DNA from: JAGFIY01 sp964499285
Lineage (GTDB): Bacteria > Bacteroidota > Ignavibacteria > Ignavibacteriales > Melioribacteraceae
Direction of reading: 5' to 3'
Length of the DNA stretch: 6,494 nt
Assembly (NCBI GenBank): GCA_964499285.1
Contig: CAZCLA010000073.1
Span: forward strand, 1 to 6,494
The notes beneath the pieces were generated by a model. It was not told the DNA's origin, searched no databases, and saw nothing but the letters and a program-made list of their open reading frames with translations. This document shows, piece after piece, positions 1 to 6,051 of this stretch. The stretch's first letter is position 1. Every line of letters begins with the position of its first letter. The position numbers and the translations under genes were made by a program.

Positions 1-24
1 GGCAGGCGTAAAAATCCGCCTGTT
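1..24. repeat. Palindromic stem-loop at left window edge
   Basis: CAGGCG at 3-8 is the exact reverse complement of CGCCTG at 17-22, with an 8-base loop (TAAAAATC). Two further G-T pairs extend the stem to positions 1-24. It is GC-rich within very AT-rich DNA, and no T-run follows on either strand, so it does not look like an intrinsic terminator. It may be the end of a dispersed palindromic repeat cut by the window edge, or a 3' structure of an upstream gene. The structure is seen directly; the repeat identity is inference. Confidence 0.45.
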
Positions 25-55
25 CGTCAGAATAATTATTACTTTACCAAAGGAA

Positions 56-82
56 GCTTTAGATTTAAAGCATAATTTTTTT
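56..82 (+). terminator. Weak terminator-like hairpin with T-run
   Basis: GCTTTA at 56-61 pairs perfectly with TAAAGC at 66-71 around a 4-base loop. Four bases later comes a run of seven T (76-82). The stem is short and AT-rich, so termination would be weak. If real, it would end a gene entering from the left. Two forward frames are open from base 1 (stop at 73-75 in one; the other runs on to about 110), but neither stretch is long enough to identify. Confidence 0.25.
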
Positions 83-158
83 CTAAAATTATCCTATTAT
101 ATTTATCCATAACCTTTTCAAAATCATTTAATAAGTTCATTATAAAGGAAAGTTTTCT

Positions 159-1949
159 TTGGAATTGAGCATTCTAAATTTACTGTTGGTTCTGCTCGTT
201 GCTTGGATTGGAGGACTAGCTGCAACTAGGCTTGGTTATCCGTCAGTATTGGGAGAACTGCTGGCGGGAATATTATTTGGTCCGCCCCTTCTTGGAATAC
301 TATATGGAAGCGAAGCAATTGCCGTTCTAGCCGAACTGGGTGTATTGATGATGATGCTCTATATCGGAATGGAAATAGATCCAAGAGAATTGGGGAAAGC
401 TTCAAAGGGTGGAATACTTGCTGCTCTCGGCGGGTTTATTGTTCCTTTCGCGCTTGGTTTGTGGATTGTTGTTGACGGCGGCGGAACCATTATTGCAGGT
501 GTTTTTGTGGGAATGGCTATGGGAGTTACATCACTTGCCACAAAATCAAGAATTCTTGTGGATCTTAAAATACTGGATACACGCGTTGCACATGTGATGC
601 TTGCAGGAGCTCTTGTTGCCGACACACTTTCATTAATTATCTTTGCGGGAATAATTAGCTTCGCAACTGCTGGTCAACTTGATTTAGTCAATATTTCCGT
701 AATCGCTCTAAAAGTTATTCTGTTCTTTTTTGTTTCATGGTTCTTGGGATATAAAGTTTTTCCGCCGTTTTACAAATGGCTGAAGAAGAAGAACTTCACC
801 GGAAGAACATTTAATGCAACATTGATACTGCTGATCGCTCTCGCCTTTGCCGAACTTGCACACCTTGCCGAATTGCACGGAATACTAGGGGCGTTTATAG
901 CCGGATTGGTTCTCAGAGAAGCTATTGCGGTTAAAAAACTATCTCACGAATTAACAGATCTTGTTAAAGATGTTTCGCTCGGATTTCTCGCACCAATCTT
1001 TTTCGTTACTGCCGGATTTCAGGTTTCGCTTGAAGTTATTCAAACAGATACATATTTGCTGATAATGACGATTCTTTTGGCAACGGTAGGAAAAATTGTT
1101 GGAACTGCGCTATTCTACTTGCCAAGCGGATTCGGATGGCGGGAAGGAGTTACAATCGGCGCTGGAATGAACGGTCGCGGCGCAGTCGAAATTGTAATTG
1201 CAGGAATCGGTTTAAACGCCGGAATTATTACGCAGGAGATTTTTTCAATATTGGTTTTTATGGCTATCATAACCACAGCTACGGTTCCTGTCCTTCTTAA
1301 AAGCGGAATCGACTGGCTCGAAAAAAGAAACGAATTGGCGAGATCAACAGTCGGTAAGGACGATATCGTAATCATTGGCGCTGGCTCGCTTGCCAGACTT
1401 TTTGCGAAAGCTCTTGTTTCAAAGCGCCCTATTACTCTTATTGATTCGAACGAATGGAATTGTGCAAAGGCAAAAGAGATGGGGTTGAAAGCTATTTATG
1501 GCGACGCGCTTGACGACGTTGTGCTTAGAGATGCCGGAATTGATTCTACAGGGATGATAATTGCTATGACTCCAAATGCAGAGGTTAATGTACTTATTGC
1601 AAAACGTTCTTCGGAAGAATTTTTTGTTCCGCAAATTTTTGCTGCAATTATGGACGACAGAGAAAAAGGATTGATAAAACAACTGGAATCATTTGGCGGT
1701 CAGCTTCTATTCAACAATAAAATAAAAATTTCCGAATGGGAAAATTTGATAAATAACGATCAAATAATGCTCGAGCAAATTCATATTGAAACTCAGTCGA
1801 GAGAAGAAATAGAACAGATCTTTCCAAAAGATGCCCTGCCGATGATAATTGTACGAGATAACAAGAAATTCATATATAACGGTATTGAGAGCATCCGCAA
1901 TGGAGATACAATTTTTACGCTCTTTGTAATAAACAATATTCAAAAATAG
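159..1949 (+). CDS. CPA2-family cation:proton antiporter with C-terminal TrkA/RCK NAD-binding domain
   Basis: This 596-residue inner-membrane antiporter should exchange H+ for Na+ or K+ in pH, salt or K+ homeostasis. Residues about 5-385 form the hydrophobic Na+/H+ exchanger domain, roughly 12 segments. It shows LGYPSVLGELLAGILFGP near the N-terminus, TS at 124-125 in the TM4-like crossing segment, A154-D155 at the ion-binding position, K312 in a late helix, and the family block MNGRGAVEIVIAGIGL (337-352). Residues about 401-515 are a Rossmann-type TrkA-N/RCK domain, with G407-A-G-S-L-A, acidic D429 after the second strand, and GDA at 448-450. Residues about 540-590 resemble the small RCK-C domain. 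This is the KefB/KefC-like architecture, regulated by nucleotide or ligand binding. The start is TTG at 159, preceded by AAAGGAA at 144-150 with 8 bases between; no ATG gives a better N-terminus. The first acidic residue of the usual DD or ND pair is alanine. Antiporter assignment is confident; ion specificity (Na+ versus K+) cannot be told. Confidence 0.93.
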   Translation: MELSILNLLLVLLVAWIGGLAATRLGYPSVLGELLAGILFGPPLLGILYGSEAIAVLAELGVLMMMLYIGMEIDPRELGKASKGGILAALGGFIVPFALGLWIVVDGGGTIIAGVFVGMAMGVTSLATKSRILVDLKILDTRVAHVMLAGALVADTLSLIIFAGIISFATAGQLDLVNISVIALKVILFFFVSWFLGYKVFPPFYKWLKKKNFTGRTFNATLILLIALAFAELAHLAELHGILGAFIAGLVLREAIAVKKLSHELTDLVKDVSLGFLAPIFFVTAGFQVSLEVIQTDTYLLIMTILLATVGKIVGTALFYLPSGFGWREGVTIGAGMNGRGAVEIVIAGIGLNAGIITQEIFSILVFMAIITTATVPVLLKSGIDWLEKRNELARSTVGKDDIVIIGAGSLARLFAKALVSKRPITLIDSNEWNCAKAKEMGLKAIYGDALDDVVLRDAGIDSTGMIIAMTPNAEVNVLIAKRSSEEFFVPQIFAAIMDDREKGLIKQLESFGGQLLFNNKIKISEWENLINNDQIMLEQIHIETQSREEIEQIFPKDALPMIIVRDNKKFIYNGIESIRNGDTIFTLFVINNIQK

Positions 1950-1990
1950 ATTTATATCATCAATAAAACCAACCGTCAAATATTTTCTCT

Positions 1991-2023
1991 AATCTAAAAG
2001 GTCATAAATCTTTTAACTAGATT
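1991..2023 (+). terminator. Possible hairpin terminator after the antiporter gene
   Basis: AATCTA (1991-1996) pairs with TAGATT (2018-2023), and the adjoining AAAG (1997-2000) pairs with CTTT (2010-2013). Four unpaired bases bulge on the right arm and the loop is 9 bases. It begins about 40 bases after the antiporter stop codon and is followed by GAATTTT rather than a clean T-run. The position fits a transcript end, but the stem is AT-rich and bulged, so this is tentative. Confidence 0.3.
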
Positions 2024-2501
2024 GAATTTTAATGGATTAGAAAACCGTACAGAAGAGTAACTATAAAGCAGTCCGCCACTATCTAGCAAATAAATAAAAG
2101 AAAACTCAACAACAAATTGCTATAAATTTATTTATAAAATTTAAATATAATTAAAATGATATTGTTAAAGTTTCCCAATAAAATTATTGATTTACATGAT
2201 AAAGTAATTATGCCCTTTGTGATTGATTTTTTTGACAATAATTCTTAACTAAGACTTAAACATCTAATTAAAACAATTTTTTAATATTTCGACTTGTCGT
2301 TGGTTCTCTTTGAGAGTCTAGGGCTAAATATCTACGGACAATATTGAGGTTCAAGATGAAATATTTCTTGTTGATCTTAATACGAAAAAACTTCTTCTTC
2401 CATCTTCATACAGTTAAAACAAGCCAAAAATCAATGAAACATAAAAGGATAGATAAATTATTATTAATCCCAATTAACACATCTGACATGTTTTTTTTAC
2501 T

Positions 2502-2514
2502 AAACACAGTGTTT
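2502..2514. repeat. Short perfect palindrome, possible operator
   Basis: AAACAC at 2502-2507 and GTGTTT at 2509-2514 are exact reverse complements around a single A. A 1-base centre is too tight for an RNA hairpin but typical of a dimeric DNA-binding protein site. It lies about 170 bases before the secreted-protein gene. In DNA this AT-rich a 6+6 palindrome may be chance, so the regulatory reading is inference only. Confidence 0.25.
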
Positions 2515-2583
2515 TATTTCTACGTGCAAAAAGACGTACAGTAAAGATAAATGTGCTAAATAATAACGTATGGAATTCTACTA

Positions 2584-2620
2584 TGTCGCTTTATAACTAT
2601 AAAGATGATGATTAGCGACA
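2584..2620. repeat. Nested hairpin upstream of the secreted-protein gene
   Basis: TGTCGCT at 2584-2590 is an exact 7-base reverse complement of AGCGACA at 2614-2620. Inside it, CTTTATA (2589-2595) pairs exactly with TATAAAG (2598-2604) around a 2-base centre. The two stems overlap by two bases, so they could be nested (five outer plus seven inner pairs) or alternative conformations. The element ends 63 bases before the ATG at 2684. No T-run follows, so it is not a terminator. It could be a 5' UTR structure, a protein-binding site or a remnant of a small palindromic repeat. Confidence 0.4.
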
Positions 2621-2670
2621 AAGATGGTTTAATAGCTAGTAGCTGTGCTTAAAACATGGATAATTATTTG

Positions 2671-2676
2671 AGAGGT
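2671..2676 (+). promoter_or_regulatory. Ribosome binding site of the secreted-protein gene
   Basis: AGAGGT lies 7 bases before the ATG at 2684. It is purine-rich, matches part of the Shine-Dalgarno complement and has good spacing. It supports the ATG that gives a complete signal peptide. Confidence 0.6.
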
Positions 2677-2683
2677 AAACAAA

Positions 2684-5600
2684 ATGAAAAAGATTTTATT
2701 TCTCTTAGCTATCTCTTTTATCACTTCGACGGTTTTTTCACAAACAGCCGGAGACTTTCAAAGTAAAGCTAGCGGAAACTGGACATCAACTTCTACTTGG
2801 CAGACTTATAGCGGCAGTGAATGGCAAGACGCGGCAACAGCGCCCAATAGCGGCTCAGGTATGGTGACCATTCTGAGCGGTCACACGGTCACGTACAGCT
2901 CCGATGGTCTTGTCATTGATCAGACTGTCGTGGATGCCGGAGGAGTACTAACAATTAATCTTAGCAATGAATATTATGAATTGACAATAAACAACGGCAG
3001 CGGGGATGATTTGACGGTGAACGGAACACTGAATTTGTCAGGTGCTCTGAGAAATGAGGGGGAAGGATTAACCGGAACCGGAAAAGTTATTATTAATGGC
3101 ACATGCAACTGGAACAGCGGTCATATTACCAACACCGATTTCAATATCGCTTCCGGCGGTGTGATGAATATGGAAGGCAGCGGGGAATGCAGGATAAACG
3201 AGAATGGTATTGTTAATAATGCCGGAACCGTCAATTTTGCAAAGACCAGTGTGGCGTTCGTGATGTATTATAATGGTACGTTTAATAATTTGAGCGGGGG
3301 TGTATTTGAAGCAACTACAAATGAGTCAATATATTTTAGAAGTGATTTAAGTCCTTATAATACACCTGTGTTTAATAATGCTGGCACTTTTAGAAAAATG
3401 ACCGGCACGGGCACGACCACCATTTACAAAATGAATTTTAACAATACCGGTACGGTCGATGTACAAAGCGGCACCTTGAAATTTACGTCTTTCGTCGACG
3501 GGACGCATACCGGAACCTTTACGGTTGCCTCGGGAGCGAAGATTCTGACGGAAGATAATTCCGACCATAATTTCAATGAGGGTTCCGTGATCAACGGCGC
3601 CGGGATCTTTGAGATCACCGGCGGCGATATCTTCGTGAATGGTACCACGAACGGGACGGTGATCGGTCCCGACCTTACTTTCAAACTTTCAGGAATTAGT
3701 GACGTTGTCAAAGGCGAAATCTCCGGCGCCGGAAAACTTACCATCAACGGAACCTTTGAATGGACATCGATGGGGAATTTCAATACGGGAACCATTATCG
3801 TCGCCGAAGGCGGCAATATGAACATCAGCGGTGATGATAGAAAAACGTATTATTATTCAAACGGAGCCGATCTTCTCGAAAACTACGGTACCATTACCTG
3901 GAGCGGAACCGGAGATATAGGGGGTGGGAACAAAACCATCCGAAATAAAAGTACCGGCGTGATCGATATTCAGAATAACGCAACCTTGGATGCCAACTCC
4001 GGGGCGTATACGGTTATCAACGATGGCTTGATCAAAAAATCCGCTGGAACCGGTACGTCAAGTTTCCGTGCCAATTTAACCAACAACGGAACATTACAGA
4101 TTGATACCGGAACACTGGATTTGTATGTAGCAACATTAGCCAATTATGATCATAACAGCGGGCATCCTTGGCTCAACGGGGGTGTATATGATTTAAAAGG
4201 AAAGTTCAAATTCAAAGCCCAGTATGATGTTCCCATTGAAGTCAATAATGCTGAAATAATTCTCGACGGATCAGAATCGGGCATTCTTTTATACGATGGC
4301 AGCAATGCTCTTATAAACCTAGCAGCAATTACTTCCCCGGGAATATTGACGCTGAAAAATAGCCGCGATTTTTCAAGCGGAGCCGCAGCATTTACAAATT
4401 ACGGTACCCTGAACTGCGCAACGAATGTATTTTCCAACAGCGGAACATTTCTTAATGCGGATTATGCCTGGCTGATCCTAGGGTCAACGGACGGCATTAG
4501 CACATCAGGCAGCACGGGAAATATTCAAAGCAGCGGAACACGTACATTTCACACCGATGGAAAGTATCACTATAACGGAACTTCAGCGCAAATCACCGGC
4601 AACGGCTTGCCTGCAACGGTAAGACATCTAAAGATTGAAAACAGCGCAGGTGTAACATTAACTTCCGGAGTAAACGCAACAAGCGACCTTACTCTCAGTG
4701 AAGGAGCTTTAACTACAAATGAAAATATTTTGACGTTGGGAACTTCCGCCGGAAGTGTCGGAACTCTCACTCGCACAAACGGAAAGATAATCGGAAATTT
4801 CAAACGGTGGGTTGCAGCCGCAACAGCAAATGACATTCTGTTTCCAATCGGAACGGCAGATAATTATAGACCGGCTAATATTAGTTTTACAACAGCTCCA
4901 ACGACCGGCGGAACATTGACAACTTTCTTTACTTCAAGCAATCCCGGAACAGCAGGGCTGCCTTTGAGTGACGGCGAAGTAAATATTCAGAATGTTGGTC
5001 AGGACGGATATTGGACAATTACCCCGGCTGATGGCTTTAACGGTGGAACATACGATATTGATTTAACTGCTGATGGTTTTGGCGGAATAGTAGATTATAC
5101 AAAACTTCATTTGTTGAAGAGAGCTAATAGTAGTAGTAATTGGACTTTACCGGGCACACATAGTATATGTTCTGGCACAAATGATTGTCCGATATTACAT
5201 AGAATTGGGTTAGATTCATTTTCCGAATTTGGAGCCGGCAGTACATCAGACAATCCATTGCCAGTTGAACTAGCTTATTTCAATGGTGTTAATACTGAAG
5301 ACGGCGTTCTGCTTAGATGGGAAACTGCAACTGAAGTAAACAATTACGGATTTGAGATTCTTCGCTCCGCTCAGAATGACACAACTTGGAATAATATTGG
5401 TTTTGTAGAAGGGCACGGGAACTCAAATTCACCAAAACAATATTCTTATATAGATGAAAATCCTGGGAGCGAAACTTTAAGTTACCGTTTAAAACAGATA
5501 GATACAGACGGCAAGTTCGAATATTCAGACATAGTAGAAGTGGAAATAGAAGGGCAGCATCCTACAAAATTTGAACTGTATCAAAATTATCCAAATCCTT

Positions 5601-5869
5601 TCAATCCGACTACAAAAATAAAATTCACAATACCAACCTCAACCCATCCCTCCCCTTACCAAGGGGAGGGAGTGAGGGAGGGGTTAGTGCTTCTTCGCGT
5701 TTATGACATTCTCGGAAGAGAAGTCGCAACACTTGTAAACAAACACTTAAATCCTGGAGAATTCGAAGTTGAGTTTAATGGTGAAGGATTATCTTCGGGA
5801 GTTTATTACTACCGACTCAAAGTCGGAAACGAATATCAATCAGTAAAAAAGATGCTGCTTTTGAAATAA
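2684..5869 (+). CDS. Large secreted repeat-rich protein with type IX secretion C-terminal sorting domain
   Basis: This 1061-residue protein is probably exported by Sec, moved across the outer membrane by T9SS and then surface-anchored or released. Residues 1-20 are a signal peptide (MKKILFLLAI core, likely cleavage near FSQ). Residues about 22-95 carry an N-terminal module with GNWTSTSTWQ. Residues about 100-600 are Asn/Gly/Thr-rich NNGTxx-type repeats, suggesting a beta-solenoid-like fold by inference, with one diverged internal duplication. Residues about 615-852 are a module common in FCB-group secreted proteins (GKIIGNFKRWV, FPIGTADNYRPA, ending DSFSEFGAG). Residues about 859-958 are a fibronectin-like domain (LPVELAYF, LLRWETATEVNNYGFEI). 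Residues about 960-1061 are the type A sorting domain (YQNYPNPFNP 966-975, VYDILGREVATL, GVYYYRL, terminal KKMLLLK). The C-terminal third contains two in-frame repeat-derived stretches, at residues 893-900 and 987-1001. No catalytic motif is visible, so an adhesive, structural or cell-surface role is most likely, but the function is unknown. Confidence 0.93.
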   Translation: MKKILFLLAISFITSTVFSQTAGDFQSKASGNWTSTSTWQTYSGSEWQDAATAPNSGSGMVTILSGHTVTYSSDGLVIDQTVVDAGGVLTINLSNEYYELTINNGSGDDLTVNGTLNLSGALRNEGEGLTGTGKVIINGTCNWNSGHITNTDFNIASGGVMNMEGSGECRINENGIVNNAGTVNFAKTSVAFVMYYNGTFNNLSGGVFEATTNESIYFRSDLSPYNTPVFNNAGTFRKMTGTGTTTIYKMNFNNTGTVDVQSGTLKFTSFVDGTHTGTFTVASGAKILTEDNSDHNFNEGSVINGAGIFEITGGDIFVNGTTNGTVIGPDLTFKLSGISDVVKGEISGAGKLTINGTFEWTSMGNFNTGTIIVAEGGNMNISGDDRKTYYYSNGADLLENYGTITWSGTGDIGGGNKTIRNKSTGVIDIQNNATLDANSGAYTVINDGLIKKSAGTGTSSFRANLTNNGTLQIDTGTLDLYVATLANYDHNSGHPWLNGGVYDLKGKFKFKAQYDVPIEVNNAEIILDGSESGILLYDGSNALINLAAITSPGILTLKNSRDFSSGAAAFTNYGTLNCATNVFSNSGTFLNADYAWLILGSTDGISTSGSTGNIQSSGTRTFHTDGKYHYNGTSAQITGNGLPATVRHLKIENSAGVTLTSGVNATSDLTLSEGALTTNENILTLGTSAGSVGTLTRTNGKIIGNFKRWVAAATANDILFPIGTADNYRPANISFTTAPTTGGTLTTFFTSSNPGTAGLPLSDGEVNIQNVGQDGYWTITPADGFNGGTYDIDLTADGFGGIVDYTKLHLLKRANSSSNWTLPGTHSICSGTNDCPILHRIGLDSFSEFGAGSTSDNPLPVELAYFNGVNTEDGVLLRWETATEVNNYGFEILRSAQNDTTWNNIGFVEGHGNSNSPKQYSYIDENPGSETLSYRLKQIDTDGKFEYSDIVEVEIEGQHPTKFELYQNYPNPFNPTTKIKFTIPTSTHPSPYQGEGVREGLVLLRVYDILGREVATLVNKHLNPGEFEVEFNGEGLSSGVYYYRLKVGNEYQSVKKMLLLK
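3074..3493 (+). repeat. Internal protein repeat, copy A (residues 131-270)
   Basis: This stretch encodes GKVIINGTCNW (from residue 133) and ends with KMTGTGTTTIYKMNFNNTGT followed by VDVQSGTLKF. The same landmarks recur in the same order about 215 residues later, which indicates a diverged internal duplication in the repeat region of the secreted protein. Boundaries are approximate and set by eye on the protein. Confidence 0.5.
3725..4132 (+). repeat. Internal protein repeat, copy B (residues 348-483)
   Basis: This stretch encodes GKLTINGTFEW (from residue 350) and ends with KSAGTGTSSFRANLTNNGT followed by LQIDTGTLDLY. It matches copy A at both ends, with insertions and deletions between. 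Similarity is clear in protein and weak in DNA, so the duplication is old or was inherited as part of a repeat-built domain. Confidence 0.5.
5354..5381. repeat. Probable dispersed-repeat sequence read in frame within the secreted-protein gene
   Basis: The block contains GATTCTTCGCTCCGCTCAG followed by AATGACA. I recall near-identical sequences as dispersed intergenic repeats in several bacterial genomes, typically beside a TTCT/AGAA imperfect palindrome; this comes from memory and was not checked. Here it is translated as residues 891-900, where LRSAQNDT sits at the position usually held by a short charged loop of the fibronectin-like domain (FEI before, WNNIGF after). The frame is intact and the domain remains about normal in length, so replacement or conversion fits better than a large insertion. 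Chance resemblance is not excluded. Confidence 0.45.
5641..5685. repeat. Nested GC-rich palindromic repeat inserted in frame in the T9SS sorting domain
   Basis: CCCTCCCCTT (5648-5657) and AAGGGGAGGG (5661-5670) form a perfect 10-bp stem around a 3-base loop. An outer pair, AACCCATCCC (5641-5650) and GGGAGGGGTT (5676-5685), is complementary at 9 of 10 positions, so the arms can pair in alternative ways. At 45 bp, about 15 codons, the element reads THPSPYQGEGVREGL (residues 987-1001). It sits between the first strand of the sorting domain (KIKFTIP) and the next (LLRVYDILGREV), which are normally joined by only a few residues. C/G-rich blocks of this form are unlike the flanking AT-rich codons. 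It is best explained as a miniature palindromic repeat that became protein-coding without breaking the frame. Confidence 0.75.
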
Positions 5870-5875
5870 TAAACA

Positions 5876-5910
5876 GGGACGGAGTTTTTACTCTGTCTCA
5901 GATTTATTTT
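5876..5910 (+). terminator. Intrinsic terminator after the secreted-protein gene
   Basis: GGGACGGAGT (5876-5885) pairs with ACTCTGTCTC (5890-5899) over 10 positions, two of them G-T pairs, around a TTTT loop. A T-rich tail (GATTTATTTT) follows. It begins 6 bases after the TAA stop. Position and shape fit a Rho-independent terminator, although the T-run is interrupted. It would separate this gene from the downstream sensor gene. Confidence 0.6.
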
Positions 5911-6051
5911 GTATTAAAAAACCCCTAAAAAATGGATTAAAAAATTAAAGTCCCAAAGTTTTTTGATCCACCGACAACTTGTCCGAATATTTTTCTGCTT
6001 CTATATTCTAATATTGTTATCTTTAAAATAAATTGACTAATCATAACAGGT

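Larger units (their letters stand above)
1950..2683. other. Long AT-rich intergenic region without a convincing gene
   Basis: This 734-base gap has no supported coding sequence. Composition is extreme in places: by hand count only 7 of 60 bases at 2101-2160 are G or C. The longest forward reading frame (TTG at 2344 to 2544, 66 codons) is rich in K, F, L and I, as expected from random AT-rich DNA, and has no recognisable domain. The region holds a hairpin after the antiporter gene, a short perfect palindrome at 2502-2514, a small inverted repeat (TACGT 2521-2525 with ACGTA 2534-2538) and a nested hairpin at 2584-2620. A TTGACA at 2232-2237 lacks a good -10 partner. The promoter for the downstream secreted-protein gene presumably lies here but cannot be placed. 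Confidence 0.8.

Noticed and set aside
1..75. Tail of a gene entering from the left (frame open to TAA at 73-75)
   Set aside because: Only 24 codons, overlapping a palindrome, with a second forward frame equally open; there is not enough sequence to support a call.
98..105. TATATTTA resembling the Bacteroidota -7 element TAnnTTTG, 54 bases before the antiporter start
   Set aside because: It matches 7 of 8 positions, but there is no TTTG-type -33 partner at the right distance, and such matches are frequent in DNA this AT-rich.
2232..2260. TTGACA as a sigma70-type -35 with a -10 near 2255
   Set aside because: The -10 candidate (CTTAAA) is poor, and the site lies over 400 bases from the nearest downstream start.
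2344..2544. 66-codon forward frame starting at TTG in the intergenic region
   Set aside because: It is rich in F, K, L and I, as random AT-rich DNA would give, with no ribosome binding site, no domain and no signal-peptide logic.
1950..2683. CRISPR array, tRNA or rRNA in the long intergenic region
   Set aside because: No regularly spaced direct repeats, no cloverleaf with a TTCGA-type arm and no rRNA-like conserved blocks were seen.
3424..3825. 133-codon minus-strand open frame inside the secreted-protein gene
   Set aside because: It is a shadow of the strongly supported + strand gene; its P/V/S-rich content is the complement of Gly/Thr/Asn codons.
6018..6025. TATCTTTA as a -7-like promoter element before the sensor gene
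   Set aside because: There is no convincing -33 element near 5994-6000; chance expectation is high.
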